5,445 nt of DNA from Spartobacteria bacterium (GTDB lineage Bacteria > Verrucomicrobiota > Verrucomicrobiia > Chthoniobacterales > UBA10450): positions 1-5,445 of the forward strand of contig JAJPJU010000334.1 of NCBI GenBank assembly GCA_021324035.1, given 5' to 3'. The position numbers and the translations under genes were made by a program. Shown one piece after another: positions 1 through 5,037 of the stretch (the first letter of the stretch is position 1; every line of letters begins with the position of its first letter). The notes beneath the pieces are model-generated. The model had not been told where the DNA came from. It saw nothing but the letters and a program-made list of their open reading frames with translations, and did no database searches.

Positions 1-1151
1 TGTTGATCGGAGTTGGCAGCTGCGTTTCGATTGGCGTCAGAATCCTTTTCGGCTGCTTCTTTCTGTTGTTGCGCCGTCATTGCTGCCGCGCGATTTCGAT
101 CCGCATCTGCTTGTGCGTTCTGCTGACCAGTCTGTGCGTCGGCCGCATTTCGTTCCGCGTCTTTCCGTTTGCGATCCGCTTCCGCTTTTTCATTTTCCGC
201 ATTTGCCTGACCGGCTTCTGCGTTCGCTTGTCCGGCATTCGCGGTTGCTTCCGCATCTTCGGCTCGGCGGCGCGCCTTCGCGTCGATTGAGGACTGCGCT
301 TTCGCGTCAGCTTCACGCCATGCGGCGTCGCGATTCTTCGCGTCGCCAGTTTCTGTTTCGCGAGCCTTCATGGCGATCTCGCGGGAATCTTCCGCGGTCT
401 GCACTACTTCACGCGAAAGCGCGATGAGCGGCTTGGTGTCAACGTTTCGCCGCGAAGCCATCACATTCGCTTCCGTTAATTGGCGAATCGCGTTGGCGTA
501 GCTTGCTGTTGCGTAATGATTCGCACCTTCGGATTCCGCGATGCGCACGGCGTTGCGTGCTTCGTAAAATTCCAAGGGTAATCGCACGCTGATCAAAACG
601 GGATCAAAATTATATCCAGTCGGAATATATCCGCCGCGTCCGGTCAATTCGTATTTCGCGTCTACATGTTCTGCTTTGCCTTCCGTGTCCGGGCGAATGT
701 CATTTTCCATGACAACGACATCGCTTGGTCTGCGCACCGCATAATAAGGTTCGGCGGTGACGATCATCGCGAAAGCTTGCAGTTCCGTGGTGACGCTGAG
801 TTTGCTGCGGTCATTTCCGCCGACGAGAACTTCGCCGAGGTTTATGGCGCGGCCTTCGGGAGAAATCGCCCAGAGAACATAGGTGAGATATTCATTGCCG
901 AATGATTTCGGCGATTGCAGATTTCCGAATTCGACGTCAATTTTCATGGCGCCGCGAGTGGTGTTTACTTTCGCTTCGCCGTGCGCTGTGGGCATTAGAG
1001 TTGTGCCCTTGAAATCAATTTTGGTTGAGCCGCTGTGGTGACGATAGTTGATGGCGGGTGTGCTGCGGCTGACTACATTTCCTTGCGCGTGAACGGAAAC
1101 GCCGAACGCGAGCAATGACACTACGACCAGGGACAATTTTCCAATCTTCAA
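1..1151 (-). CDS. Exported Ala-rich coiled-coil protein, probable N-terminal part of an OmpA-family envelope protein (3' truncated by window edge)
   Basis: The minus-strand frame runs without a stop from TTG at 1151 to the window edge, giving 383 codons; the C-terminus is missing. The TTG start is supported by AGGAG (complement of 1159-1163) at 7-nt spacing and by an immediate signal peptide: MKIGK, a hydrophobic run to about residue 19, then VHA-Q as a likely signal peptidase I site near residue 22. Residues 35-150 form a beta-rich soluble domain (motifs YLTYVLWAISPEGR, NLGEVLVGG, AEPYYAVRRPSDVVVMEN). Residues 195-262 are helical (EARNAVRIAESEGANHYA), resembling DUF4398-type helices. From about 263 to the edge the protein is a charged, Ala-rich coiled coil with AGQANAE twice in tandem (306-319). 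From memory, acidobacterial proteins with this N-terminus end in an OmpA/MotB peptidoglycan-binding domain; that part is outside the window, so the OmpA call is inference. The probable role is structural, linking the envelope to peptidoglycan from the periplasm. Confidence 0.8.
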   Translation of the reverse strand, partial: MKIGKLSLVVVSLLAFGVSVHAQGNVVSRSTPAINYRHHSGSTKIDFKGTTLMPTAHGEAKVNTTRGAMKIDVEFGNLQSPKSFGNEYLTYVLWAISPEGRAINLGEVLVGGNDRSKLSVTTELQAFAMIVTAEPYYAVRRPSDVVVMENDIRPDTEGKAEHVDAKYELTGRGGYIPTGYNFDPVLISVRLPLEFYEARNAVRIAESEGANHYATASYANAIRQLTEANVMASRRNVDTKPLIALSREVVQTAEDSREIAMKARETETGDAKNRDAAWREADAKAQSSIDAKARRRAEDAEATANAGQANAEAGQANAENEKAEADRKRKDAERNAADAQTGQQNAQADADRNRAAAMTAQQQKEAAEKDSDANRNAAANSDQ

Positions 1152-1158
1152 GATGAGT

Positions 1159-1163
1159 CTCCT
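1159..1163 (-). promoter_or_regulatory. Shine-Dalgarno AGGAG for the exported protein
   Basis: The minus strand reads AGGAG 7 nt before the TTG at 1151. No ATG or GTG lies in frame nearby, and the signal peptide begins directly at this TTG, so this site decides the start codon. Confidence 0.7.
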
Positions 1164-1290
1164 TTTTGACTGACGATCAACCGGTAGCTGACCGACATCG
1201 CAAACCGATTCGCTATGGGATGGGCTTTTGTGAGACCCAGTATCGAACCATCCGAAGACCAATACTGCGCTGTTGTGCACACTTAGCGGG

Positions 1291-1773
1291 TTAGTTTGCA
1301 TTTTCTGTCCCTGGCACTACTTCCCCTTTCTCGCTCACATCCGCCTCGGATGGTTGTTGCGTGGTGTGGTACTGCGCGATTCCGTGAAAGTTGTTCAGAT
1401 CGTCATGATTTTCGTTTTCAGTTCCAAAATTTCCGGCCATGGGGCCAACGATATTCAGAATTTGCTGGCTGATGTACGCGAGCGCTCTGGCTTCGCGAAG
1501 TGGAACGCGTCCGCTGGCGACAAGTTTGAATAAATTTCCGAGCGCGGTGTTGATGTTTACGGGAGTTCCAAATTCTCCGACGCCGGTGGTGAGTTCCGCG
1601 GCAACTTCGTCCGCGTTGATGAATTGTTCATTCTGGTCGGCGTGAAAAAAGCAGAGACCGGGGTGGCCGGGTGCGCGCAGCATGCGGCAGCGGCGTCCGG
1701 CAGTGGTGACGTGTTGGCAGCGGTTGCGCGGACGAGACGGTCGGGCGGAATGTTTGGCCGGGTTGCGGGGCAT
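1291..1773 (-). CDS. Small CCCH zinc-finger-like hypothetical protein
   Basis: This is a 160-residue protein with ATG at 1773 and GGAGGT (complement of 1784-1789) 10 nt upstream. The N-terminus is basic (residues 1-18, rich in Arg and Pro). A compact Cys/His cluster follows: C19, H21, C29, C41 and H44, in the pattern CxH-x7-C-x11-CxxH ending in LCFFH. This looks like a small zinc-binding knuckle. Residues 75-112 are predicted helical (ALGNLFKLVASGRVPLREARALAYISQQIL). The last 45 residues are acidic and probably disordered. Proteins with a CQH...G..C.....CFFH head are common in Acidobacteriota, as I recall, but have no assigned function; I do not claim one. The gene is on the same strand as, and 139 nt upstream of, the exported protein, so the two could be co-transcribed, but the products suggest no shared task. 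A DNA- or RNA-binding role is possible from the basic head plus cluster, but unproven. Confidence 0.72.
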   Translation of the reverse strand: MPRNPAKHSARPSRPRNRCQHVTTAGRRCRMLRAPGHPGLCFFHADQNEQFINADEVAAELTTGVGEFGTPVNINTALGNLFKLVASGRVPLREARALAYISQQILNIVGPMAGNFGTENENHDDLNNFHGIAQYHTTQQPSEADVSEKGEVVPGTENAN

Positions 1774-1802
1774 TTTAGTGGGGACCTCCGGGGACAGTTG
1801 GT

Positions 1803-1823
1803 AGTCGAGTGTCGAAAGTCGAG
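1803..1823. repeat. Three contiguous 7-base repeats (AGTCGAG/TGTCGAA/AGTCGAG)
   Basis: The units are AGTCGAG, TGTCGAA and AGTCGAG, sharing GTCGA in the same register. They lie 14 bases beyond the Shine-Dalgarno sequence of the 160-residue gene, within its presumed leader or promoter. The role is unknown; this could be slippage-derived sequence. Confidence 0.6.
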
Positions 1824-2002
1824 GAATTTTGAATGCTACCCCCGGATACCCACCCGGTATGTTTGGGCAACAGTGTGATTCTGTGGGACTTACGGGAGAG
1901 GCGGCTGTATCTGTTGCAGCTAAAGGACTTAGAGGCGCGTTTAAATCGCGCTTTTGGATCGCTCAACACGCGAAGCCTTTTCTTTTCAACGTGATACTGA
2001 AT

Positions 2003-2063
2003 TTAGTATGTGCAGCGTGGACCTGATTCACTGAATCGGAAGGAGGTAGACGGTGCATACTAA
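2003..2063 (+). other. Long-range inverted repeat enclosing a strong Shine-Dalgarno sequence (possible RNA stem-loop)
   Basis: TTAGTATG (2003-2010) is perfectly complementary to CATACTAA (2056-2063). As RNA the stem continues inward with two G·U wobbles and one C-G pair (2011-2013 with 2053-2055), giving 11 consecutive pairs. The enclosed 39 bases hold the inverted repeat GATTCA-C-TGAATC (2025-2037) and AGGAGGT (2041-2047). The GTG that would follow the Shine-Dalgarno sequence is itself in the stem. Whether the structure forms, and on which transcript, is inference. Confidence 0.4.
2025..2037. promoter_or_regulatory. Perfect 13-base inverted repeat GATTCA-C-TGAATC, operator-like
   Basis: Two 6-base arms are separated by one base, the geometry of a dimeric repressor site. 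The half-site ACTGAAT occurs at 2030-2036 and again at 1996-2002, where it lies inside the near-palindrome ACTGAATTTAGT (1996-2007). No regulator gene is seen in the window, so the protein that would bind is unknown. Confidence 0.3.
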
Positions 2064-2073
2064 CTTAGCATAG
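2041..2073 (+). other. Consensus Shine-Dalgarno followed by a six-codon frame (possible leader peptide)
   Basis: AGGAGGT (2041-2047) is an ideal ribosome binding site. GTG follows at 2053 after 5 nt, and the frame reads V-H-T-N-L-A then TAG (2071-2073). No longer frame uses this site. It may be a short leader, the remnant of a lost gene start, or chance. Confidence 0.25.
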
Positions 2074-2137
2074 GTGGCGATTATTTGTCAATAGGTAATT
2101 ACAGAAATCTTAAATAAAATTCGCGATGGAGAACGAA

Positions 2138-2166
2138 TTGATTTTCGAAGTCCATTCGAATTTAAT
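2138..2166 (+). promoter_or_regulatory. Candidate sigma-70 promoter of the restriction-modification operon
   Basis: TTGATT (2138-2143) and TTTAAT (2161-2166) are separated by exactly 17 bases, matching 4 of 6 and 5 of 6 consensus positions. Transcription would start near 2173, leaving a leader of roughly 145 nt before the methyltransferase ATG. The surrounding DNA is AT-rich. A weaker alternative is TTGTCA at 2085-2090, which has no good -10 hexamer at the right distance. Confidence 0.45.
2144..2160. promoter_or_regulatory. Paired TTCGAA sites filling the promoter spacer, operator-like
   Basis: TTCGAA occurs at 2144-2149 and 2155-2160 with GTCCA between. Each copy is itself palindromic, and together they occupy the whole 17-base spacer of the candidate promoter. 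A protein bound here would block RNA polymerase. No controller protein gene is visible in the operon. Confidence 0.35.
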
Positions 2167-2172
2167 ATTAAA
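2161..2172. repeat. 12-base perfect palindrome TTTAATATTAAA over the -10 region
   Basis: The sequence equals its own reverse complement over 12 bases. It includes the proposed -10 hexamer and adjoins the second TTCGAA. It may be part of an operator or only AT-rich promoter DNA. Confidence 0.45.
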
Positions 2173-2318
2173 GAGCGGGGGCGCTAAGAGATTGTAAGGT
2201 ATAGGGTGCCGGTGTATCTTGGTTCACGAACGAAGAGGTCATTTAGTTGGAAATCGACCGGTAGGTTGTCAGAATAAGCCCACATCGTAAAAGTGACCAA
2301 TTATCGTGATTGGAAAAA

Positions 2319-3578
2319 ATGAAAAGCCCAGCGCTTGAGATAGTAAAGCCGGATAAACGCGATAGGCTGCGGCCATTGCTCCGTACTATCGATCTCTTCG
2401 CAGGAGCGGGCGGCATCAGCGAAGGATTCCGCCAAGCGGGATACCAATGCCTCTATGCTAATGACAGCATGCCCGAGGCAATGAAAACGTTTCAGTACAA
2501 CCATGCAGGCATATGGGCCGATTGTTGCAAGGTCGAGCGCGTGAATCCCGCAGTGATCCGATCCAAGCTGAAATTGGACAAAGAGGAACTTGATGTTGTG
2601 GTTGGAGGCCCTCCGTGTCAAGGATTCTCCATCAACGCGCCGGAACGATTTCTTACTGACCCGAGGAATAAGCTTTTTAAGGATTATGTCCGCTTCCTTG
2701 AAGAATTTAGGCCAAAGACCTTTCTCTTTGAAAATGTGCCCGGCCTACTCTCATTGGGAGACGGCAAGGTTTTAGATCGTATTCTTGGTGAATTCGAGAG
2801 GATCGATTACCGCGTCAGCGTAAAGATATTATTCGCCGCGCATTACGGCGTTCCACAGGAACGATGGCGTCTTATTCTTCTCGGCTCCAGATTTGGCGAG
2901 ATCGCCCCCCCATCGCCGACGCACTTCGCAACTGGACGCGCCAATTTCAAGGGAGGAGGTGGCGTACTAACGTTTCATTTGACTGAATCGGATAGACACC
3001 GCCTGCTGCCCGCAGTAACTGTCGGAGAGGCAATCAGTGATCTCCCGCGCTTAGAAATGGGCGAGGGAGCAGAAACCATAGGCTACACGACAGCAAAACT
3101 GAGCAGGTACGCCACGGAAATGCGGAATCCAGAAGGTATAACTTACAATCACTTTGCAGCGAAACTCGCCAAACAGAACGCAGAACGCATGAAGCATGTA
3201 AAGCCCGGCGGTTCTTGGCGCGATATTCCGCATCACCTTCTGCCGAAAGGCATGCAGCGCGCGCGGAAGTCCGATCACACGAAACGCTATGGCAGATTGC
3301 GCAATGACGGTCTCGCGAGTACCGTGATGACGAAATGTGATCCACACTGGGGAACGGTTTTTCTGCCTGACCAGGAGCGCTCGCTCACTGTCCGGGAAGC
3401 GGCACGCTTTCAGTCATTTCCGGACTCTTACAGATTTCTCGGCCCCCGCGTATCGCAGTACGAACAGGTCGGCAATGCCGTTCCAGTTCTGATGGCTAGA
3501 GCGATCGCACTACAGATACGCGCCCACCTCGAACTACATCAGGCAATTCCTGTTGCTTTGAAAGCGGCGCATGGCTAG
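2319..3578 (+). CDS. DNA (cytosine-5-)-methyltransferase of a type II restriction-modification system
   Basis: This 419-residue enzyme (from ATG 2319) transfers a methyl group from S-adenosylmethionine to C5 of a cytosine in its target DNA, protecting host sites. The conserved C5-methyltransferase motifs appear in order: motif I DLFAGAGG (25-32), motif IV GGPPCQGFS with catalytic Cys100, motif VI ENV (138-140), motif VIII QERWR (180-184), a variable target-recognition region from about 190 to 325, motif IX around RLRNDGLASTVMT (326-338) and motif X VGNAVP (384-389). All key residues are present and the length is normal. An in-frame TTG at 2310 would add three residues. Neither start has a strong Shine-Dalgarno sequence, so ATG is preferred. 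The N-terminus before motif I is only about 24 residues, too short for the helix-turn-helix that some autoregulating methyltransferases carry. The gene is first in the operon and overlaps the restriction gene by 8 nt. The family assignment is firm; the target sequence cannot be read off. Confidence 0.95.
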   Translation: MKSPALEIVKPDKRDRLRPLLRTIDLFAGAGGISEGFRQAGYQCLYANDSMPEAMKTFQYNHAGIWADCCKVERVNPAVIRSKLKLDKEELDVVVGGPPCQGFSINAPERFLTDPRNKLFKDYVRFLEEFRPKTFLFENVPGLLSLGDGKVLDRILGEFERIDYRVSVKILFAAHYGVPQERWRLILLGSRFGEIAPPSPTHFATGRANFKGGGGVLTFHLTESDRHRLLPAVTVGEAISDLPRLEMGEGAETIGYTTAKLSRYATEMRNPEGITYNHFAAKLAKQNAERMKHVKPGGSWRDIPHHLLPKGMQRARKSDHTKRYGRLRNDGLASTVMTKCDPHWGTVFLPDQERSLTVREAARFQSFPDSYRFLGPRVSQYEQVGNAVPVLMARAIALQIRAHLELHQAIPVALKAAHG

Positions 3579-4482
3579 CAATATTGCGGAACTCTTTGGC
3601 TACAGTCCAGACGATCAATCGCCTGAGGCGAAGAAGGCCAGACGATTCTCGAAGTGTCCCTTTATCGGAGCCACTTGCACTAAGAAGCTTAGCGACGGCA
3701 CGATCAGTGGTGTCTGCACGCTGAAGCCCGTCACGAGTGGACCTGTCATTTGCTGTCCAGTCCGTCTTTATGCCAACGACTACCAGGTTCTGAAAGACGT
3801 AGCCGTCCAGTCGTTCGGCCCGGGTATTGATCTGATTATTGGCGCCGATGCAGGAAGACAAAATATTAAAAAGCGCCACAAGCCCTGCATCGCGGTGTTC
3901 GGTAAACGATGGGGGAAAGAGCTACGACTACCAAGCCGCGCCAAAAACGCGGGAGGTAGCCGGGGCGCATATTTCGTGGATTGGATTCTTGCGCATGTTG
4001 ATGCAGCAGGAAAGTTGATCGGGTTCGTCGCAATTGAAGTCCAATCGATAGATACAACCGGAAACTATCAAGCCGAGCGGCGTGCATATCTAAAGAAGGG
4101 TTCGTTTTCTGGGAAAAGTACAGCTGGCCTGAATTGGGAAAACGTCAACAAGCGAATTCTTCCTCAAATCATCTACAAAGGCCACGTATTGAGACGCGAA
4201 CCACTCTGCCAAAAAGGGCTTTTCTTTATTTGTCCGACGCCCGTTTACAACAAGATAGCGGAACGCCTTGGCGGCAATCTTGCGAAGATACATCAGCAGC
4301 CAGGCTCAGTGACGTTAATGAGGTACGACATTGGTCCAGTATCTCCCGAGGGTCAAATCCGATCACTCATATTCGGCGGGCAAGCGACTACAACTGTTGA
4401 TCAAGTCGCGTTAGCATTTACTGCGCCCAGCAACTTGCCACCAGCCGGGGTATACGAGCAAGCAATCATTGCGGAGCTGTAA
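3571..4482 (+). CDS. NotI-family type II restriction endonuclease
   Basis: This 303-residue protein shows the NotI layout. The N-terminal IAELFGY is followed by a cysteine cluster: CPF (C29), CTK (C36), GVC (C49) and VICCP (C61, C62). It corresponds to the four-cysteine iron-binding fold that contacts DNA in NotI. A PD-(D/E)XK-type core comes next: E117 (GKELRL), D137 (FVDWIL) and the E156-V-Q158 pair (VAIEVQS), where NotI likewise has Glu-x-Gln instead of the usual Glu-x-Lys. The following IDTTGNY resembles the NotI segment after its active site. Alignment is from memory of the family, so the residue roles are inferred. NotI is about 380 residues; this protein is roughly 80 shorter, with part of the difference at the C-terminus. 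The ATG overlaps the methyltransferase stop (ATGGCTAG), with GAAAG 6 nt upstream, suggesting translational coupling. NotI cuts GCGGCCGC; this protein's site is unknown but may be similarly GC-rich. Confidence 0.85.
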   Translation: MASNIAELFGYSPDDQSPEAKKARRFSKCPFIGATCTKKLSDGTISGVCTLKPVTSGPVICCPVRLYANDYQVLKDVAVQSFGPGIDLIIGADAGRQNIKKRHKPCIAVFGKRWGKELRLPSRAKNAGGSRGAYFVDWILAHVDAAGKLIGFVAIEVQSIDTTGNYQAERRAYLKKGSFSGKSTAGLNWENVNKRILPQIIYKGHVLRREPLCQKGLFFICPTPVYNKIAERLGGNLAKIHQQPGSVTLMRYDIGPVSPEGQIRSLIFGGQATTTVDQVALAFTAPSNLPPAGVYEQAIIAEL

Positions 4483-4485
4483 AAA

Positions 4486-4878
4486 GTGAACCGCAGTGAG
4501 AACATGCGCCGTATACGAAGCCGCGACACGCAGCCCGAGTTAGCGATTCGCAGCTTAGTTCACAAGATGGGTTACCGGTTCCGGCTTCATCGCAAAGATC
4601 TTCCGGGAAAACCAGATCTGACATTTGTCTCACGTCGAAAAGTGATTTTTCTCCACGGATGTTTCTGGCACGCTCATCATTGCAAGACCGCACATATACC
4701 GAAATCCAACGCCAGCTATTGGGGACCGAAGCTTCAACGCAATCGCGCACGAGACAAGAAGAATTTGAAGGCTCTTATTCGATTAGGATGGAAACCGTTG
4801 GTGGTTTGGGAATGTGAGCTCAGTGATGAGAGGCGATTGCGCCGTTGTGTCCGTCAGTTTCTAGAGCAGAAAGCATAA
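4486..4878 (+). CDS. vsr: Very short patch repair (Vsr) mismatch endonuclease
   Basis: This 130-residue enzyme should nick DNA 5' of the T in T:G mismatches made by deamination of 5-methylcytosine, starting short-patch repair. Residues match E. coli Vsr with a constant offset of 7: catalytic D44 (PGKPD), H57 and H62 (HGCFWH), D90 (RARD), and zinc ligands C59, H64, C66 and C110 (WEC). E. coli T63 is replaced by L56. The GTG start gives NRSENMRRIRSRDT, matching the family N-terminus RSxNMRxI, with GGAG at 4473-4476 placed 9 nt upstream. An internal ATG at 4504 would remove the conserved RSEN segment. The C-terminus is shorter than in E. coli Vsr, as is common for restriction-modification-linked versions. 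The gene begins 3 nt after the NotI-like stop, so it is the third gene of the operon. Its presence supports 5-methylcytosine as the operon's modification. Confidence 0.95.
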   Translation: MNRSENMRRIRSRDTQPELAIRSLVHKMGYRFRLHRKDLPGKPDLTFVSRRKVIFLHGCFWHAHHCKTAHIPKSNASYWGPKLQRNRARDKKNLKALIRLGWKPLVVWECELSDERRLRRCVRQFLEQKA

Positions 4879-4950
4879 GGAGTTTTTGACGCTTGCTGCT
4901 CCATTTGTCAGAAAGAGCGGCCCGCTTGTTTGCAATCGTCGAAGAAAAGC

Positions 4951-4974
4951 GGACAACCTGAAGGTTGTCCCTAC
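4951..4974 (-). repeat. REP element: GTAG plus 8-bp hairpin
   Basis: On the minus strand, GTAG (4974-4971) directly precedes a perfect hairpin with arms GGACAACC and GGTTGTCC and loop TTCA (4970-4951). GTAG next to a palindrome is the signature of REP elements recognised by RAYT transposases, and a RAYT gene ends 64 bases away on the same strand. The hairpin lies between convergent genes and could also stabilise mRNA 3' ends, but it has no T-tract, so it is not called a terminator. Confidence 0.75.
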
Positions 4975-4990
4975 GAAAGTCCCTACGAAG
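4967..4990. repeat. 12-base tandem repeat (GTCCCTACGAA + A/G), duplicated REP head
   Basis: Two adjacent 12-base units at 4967-4978 and 4979-4990 differ only in the last base. Each carries CTAC (GTAG on the minus strand). The first overlaps the right arm of the REP hairpin, so the second looks like a partial copy of the REP 5' end without its palindrome. Confidence 0.7.
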
Positions 4991-5037
4991 GCACGTCAAG
5001 AATAACGTCGGAAGACCTGAAGGATTTCACCGCGAAA

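Larger units (their letters stand above)
1774..2318. other. Divergent intergenic region, 545 bases, no protein gene
   Basis: This region separates the minus-strand zinc-finger-like gene from the plus-strand restriction-modification operon, so both upstream regions should lie here. No frame in it has convincing coding character; the open frames of about 60 codons lack recognisable content. The left part is GC-rich and holds three 7-base repeats (1803-1823) and a short inverted repeat, ATACC-CACCC-GGTAT (1846-1860). GCGCG-TTTAAAT-CGCGC lies at 1935-1951. The right part (about 2050-2200) is clearly AT-richer than the flanks and carries the operator-like and promoter-like elements listed separately. 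I found no tRNA or CRISPR array and did not recognise a riboswitch. Confidence 0.7.

Noticed and set aside
77..427. Arg-rich open frames on both strands in the left part
   Set aside because: They overlap the coiled-coil gene out of frame and lack start signals; their length comes from its repetitive Ala/Glu codons.
1152..1290. Independent promoter for the exported protein (TTGCGA and TTGATC on the minus strand, 17-base spacing)
   Set aside because: The -10 match is poor; transcription from the upstream gene is equally possible.
1935..1951. GCGCG-TTTAAAT-CGCGC followed by TTTT on the plus strand
   Set aside because: The five-base stem and short T-run do not follow any plus-strand gene; probably chance or a minor regulatory motif.
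4883..4914. Possible terminator after vsr: TTTTTGAC pairing with GTCAGAAA (8 pairs, one G·U) across a 16-base loop
   Set aside because: The stem is AT-rich, the loop is long and no T-tract follows, so it is not a convincing intrinsic terminator.
4916..4926. AGCGG-C-CCGCT as a NotI-like site or hairpin
   Set aside because: The centre has an extra base, so it is not GCGGCCGC, and a one-base loop cannot form a hairpin.
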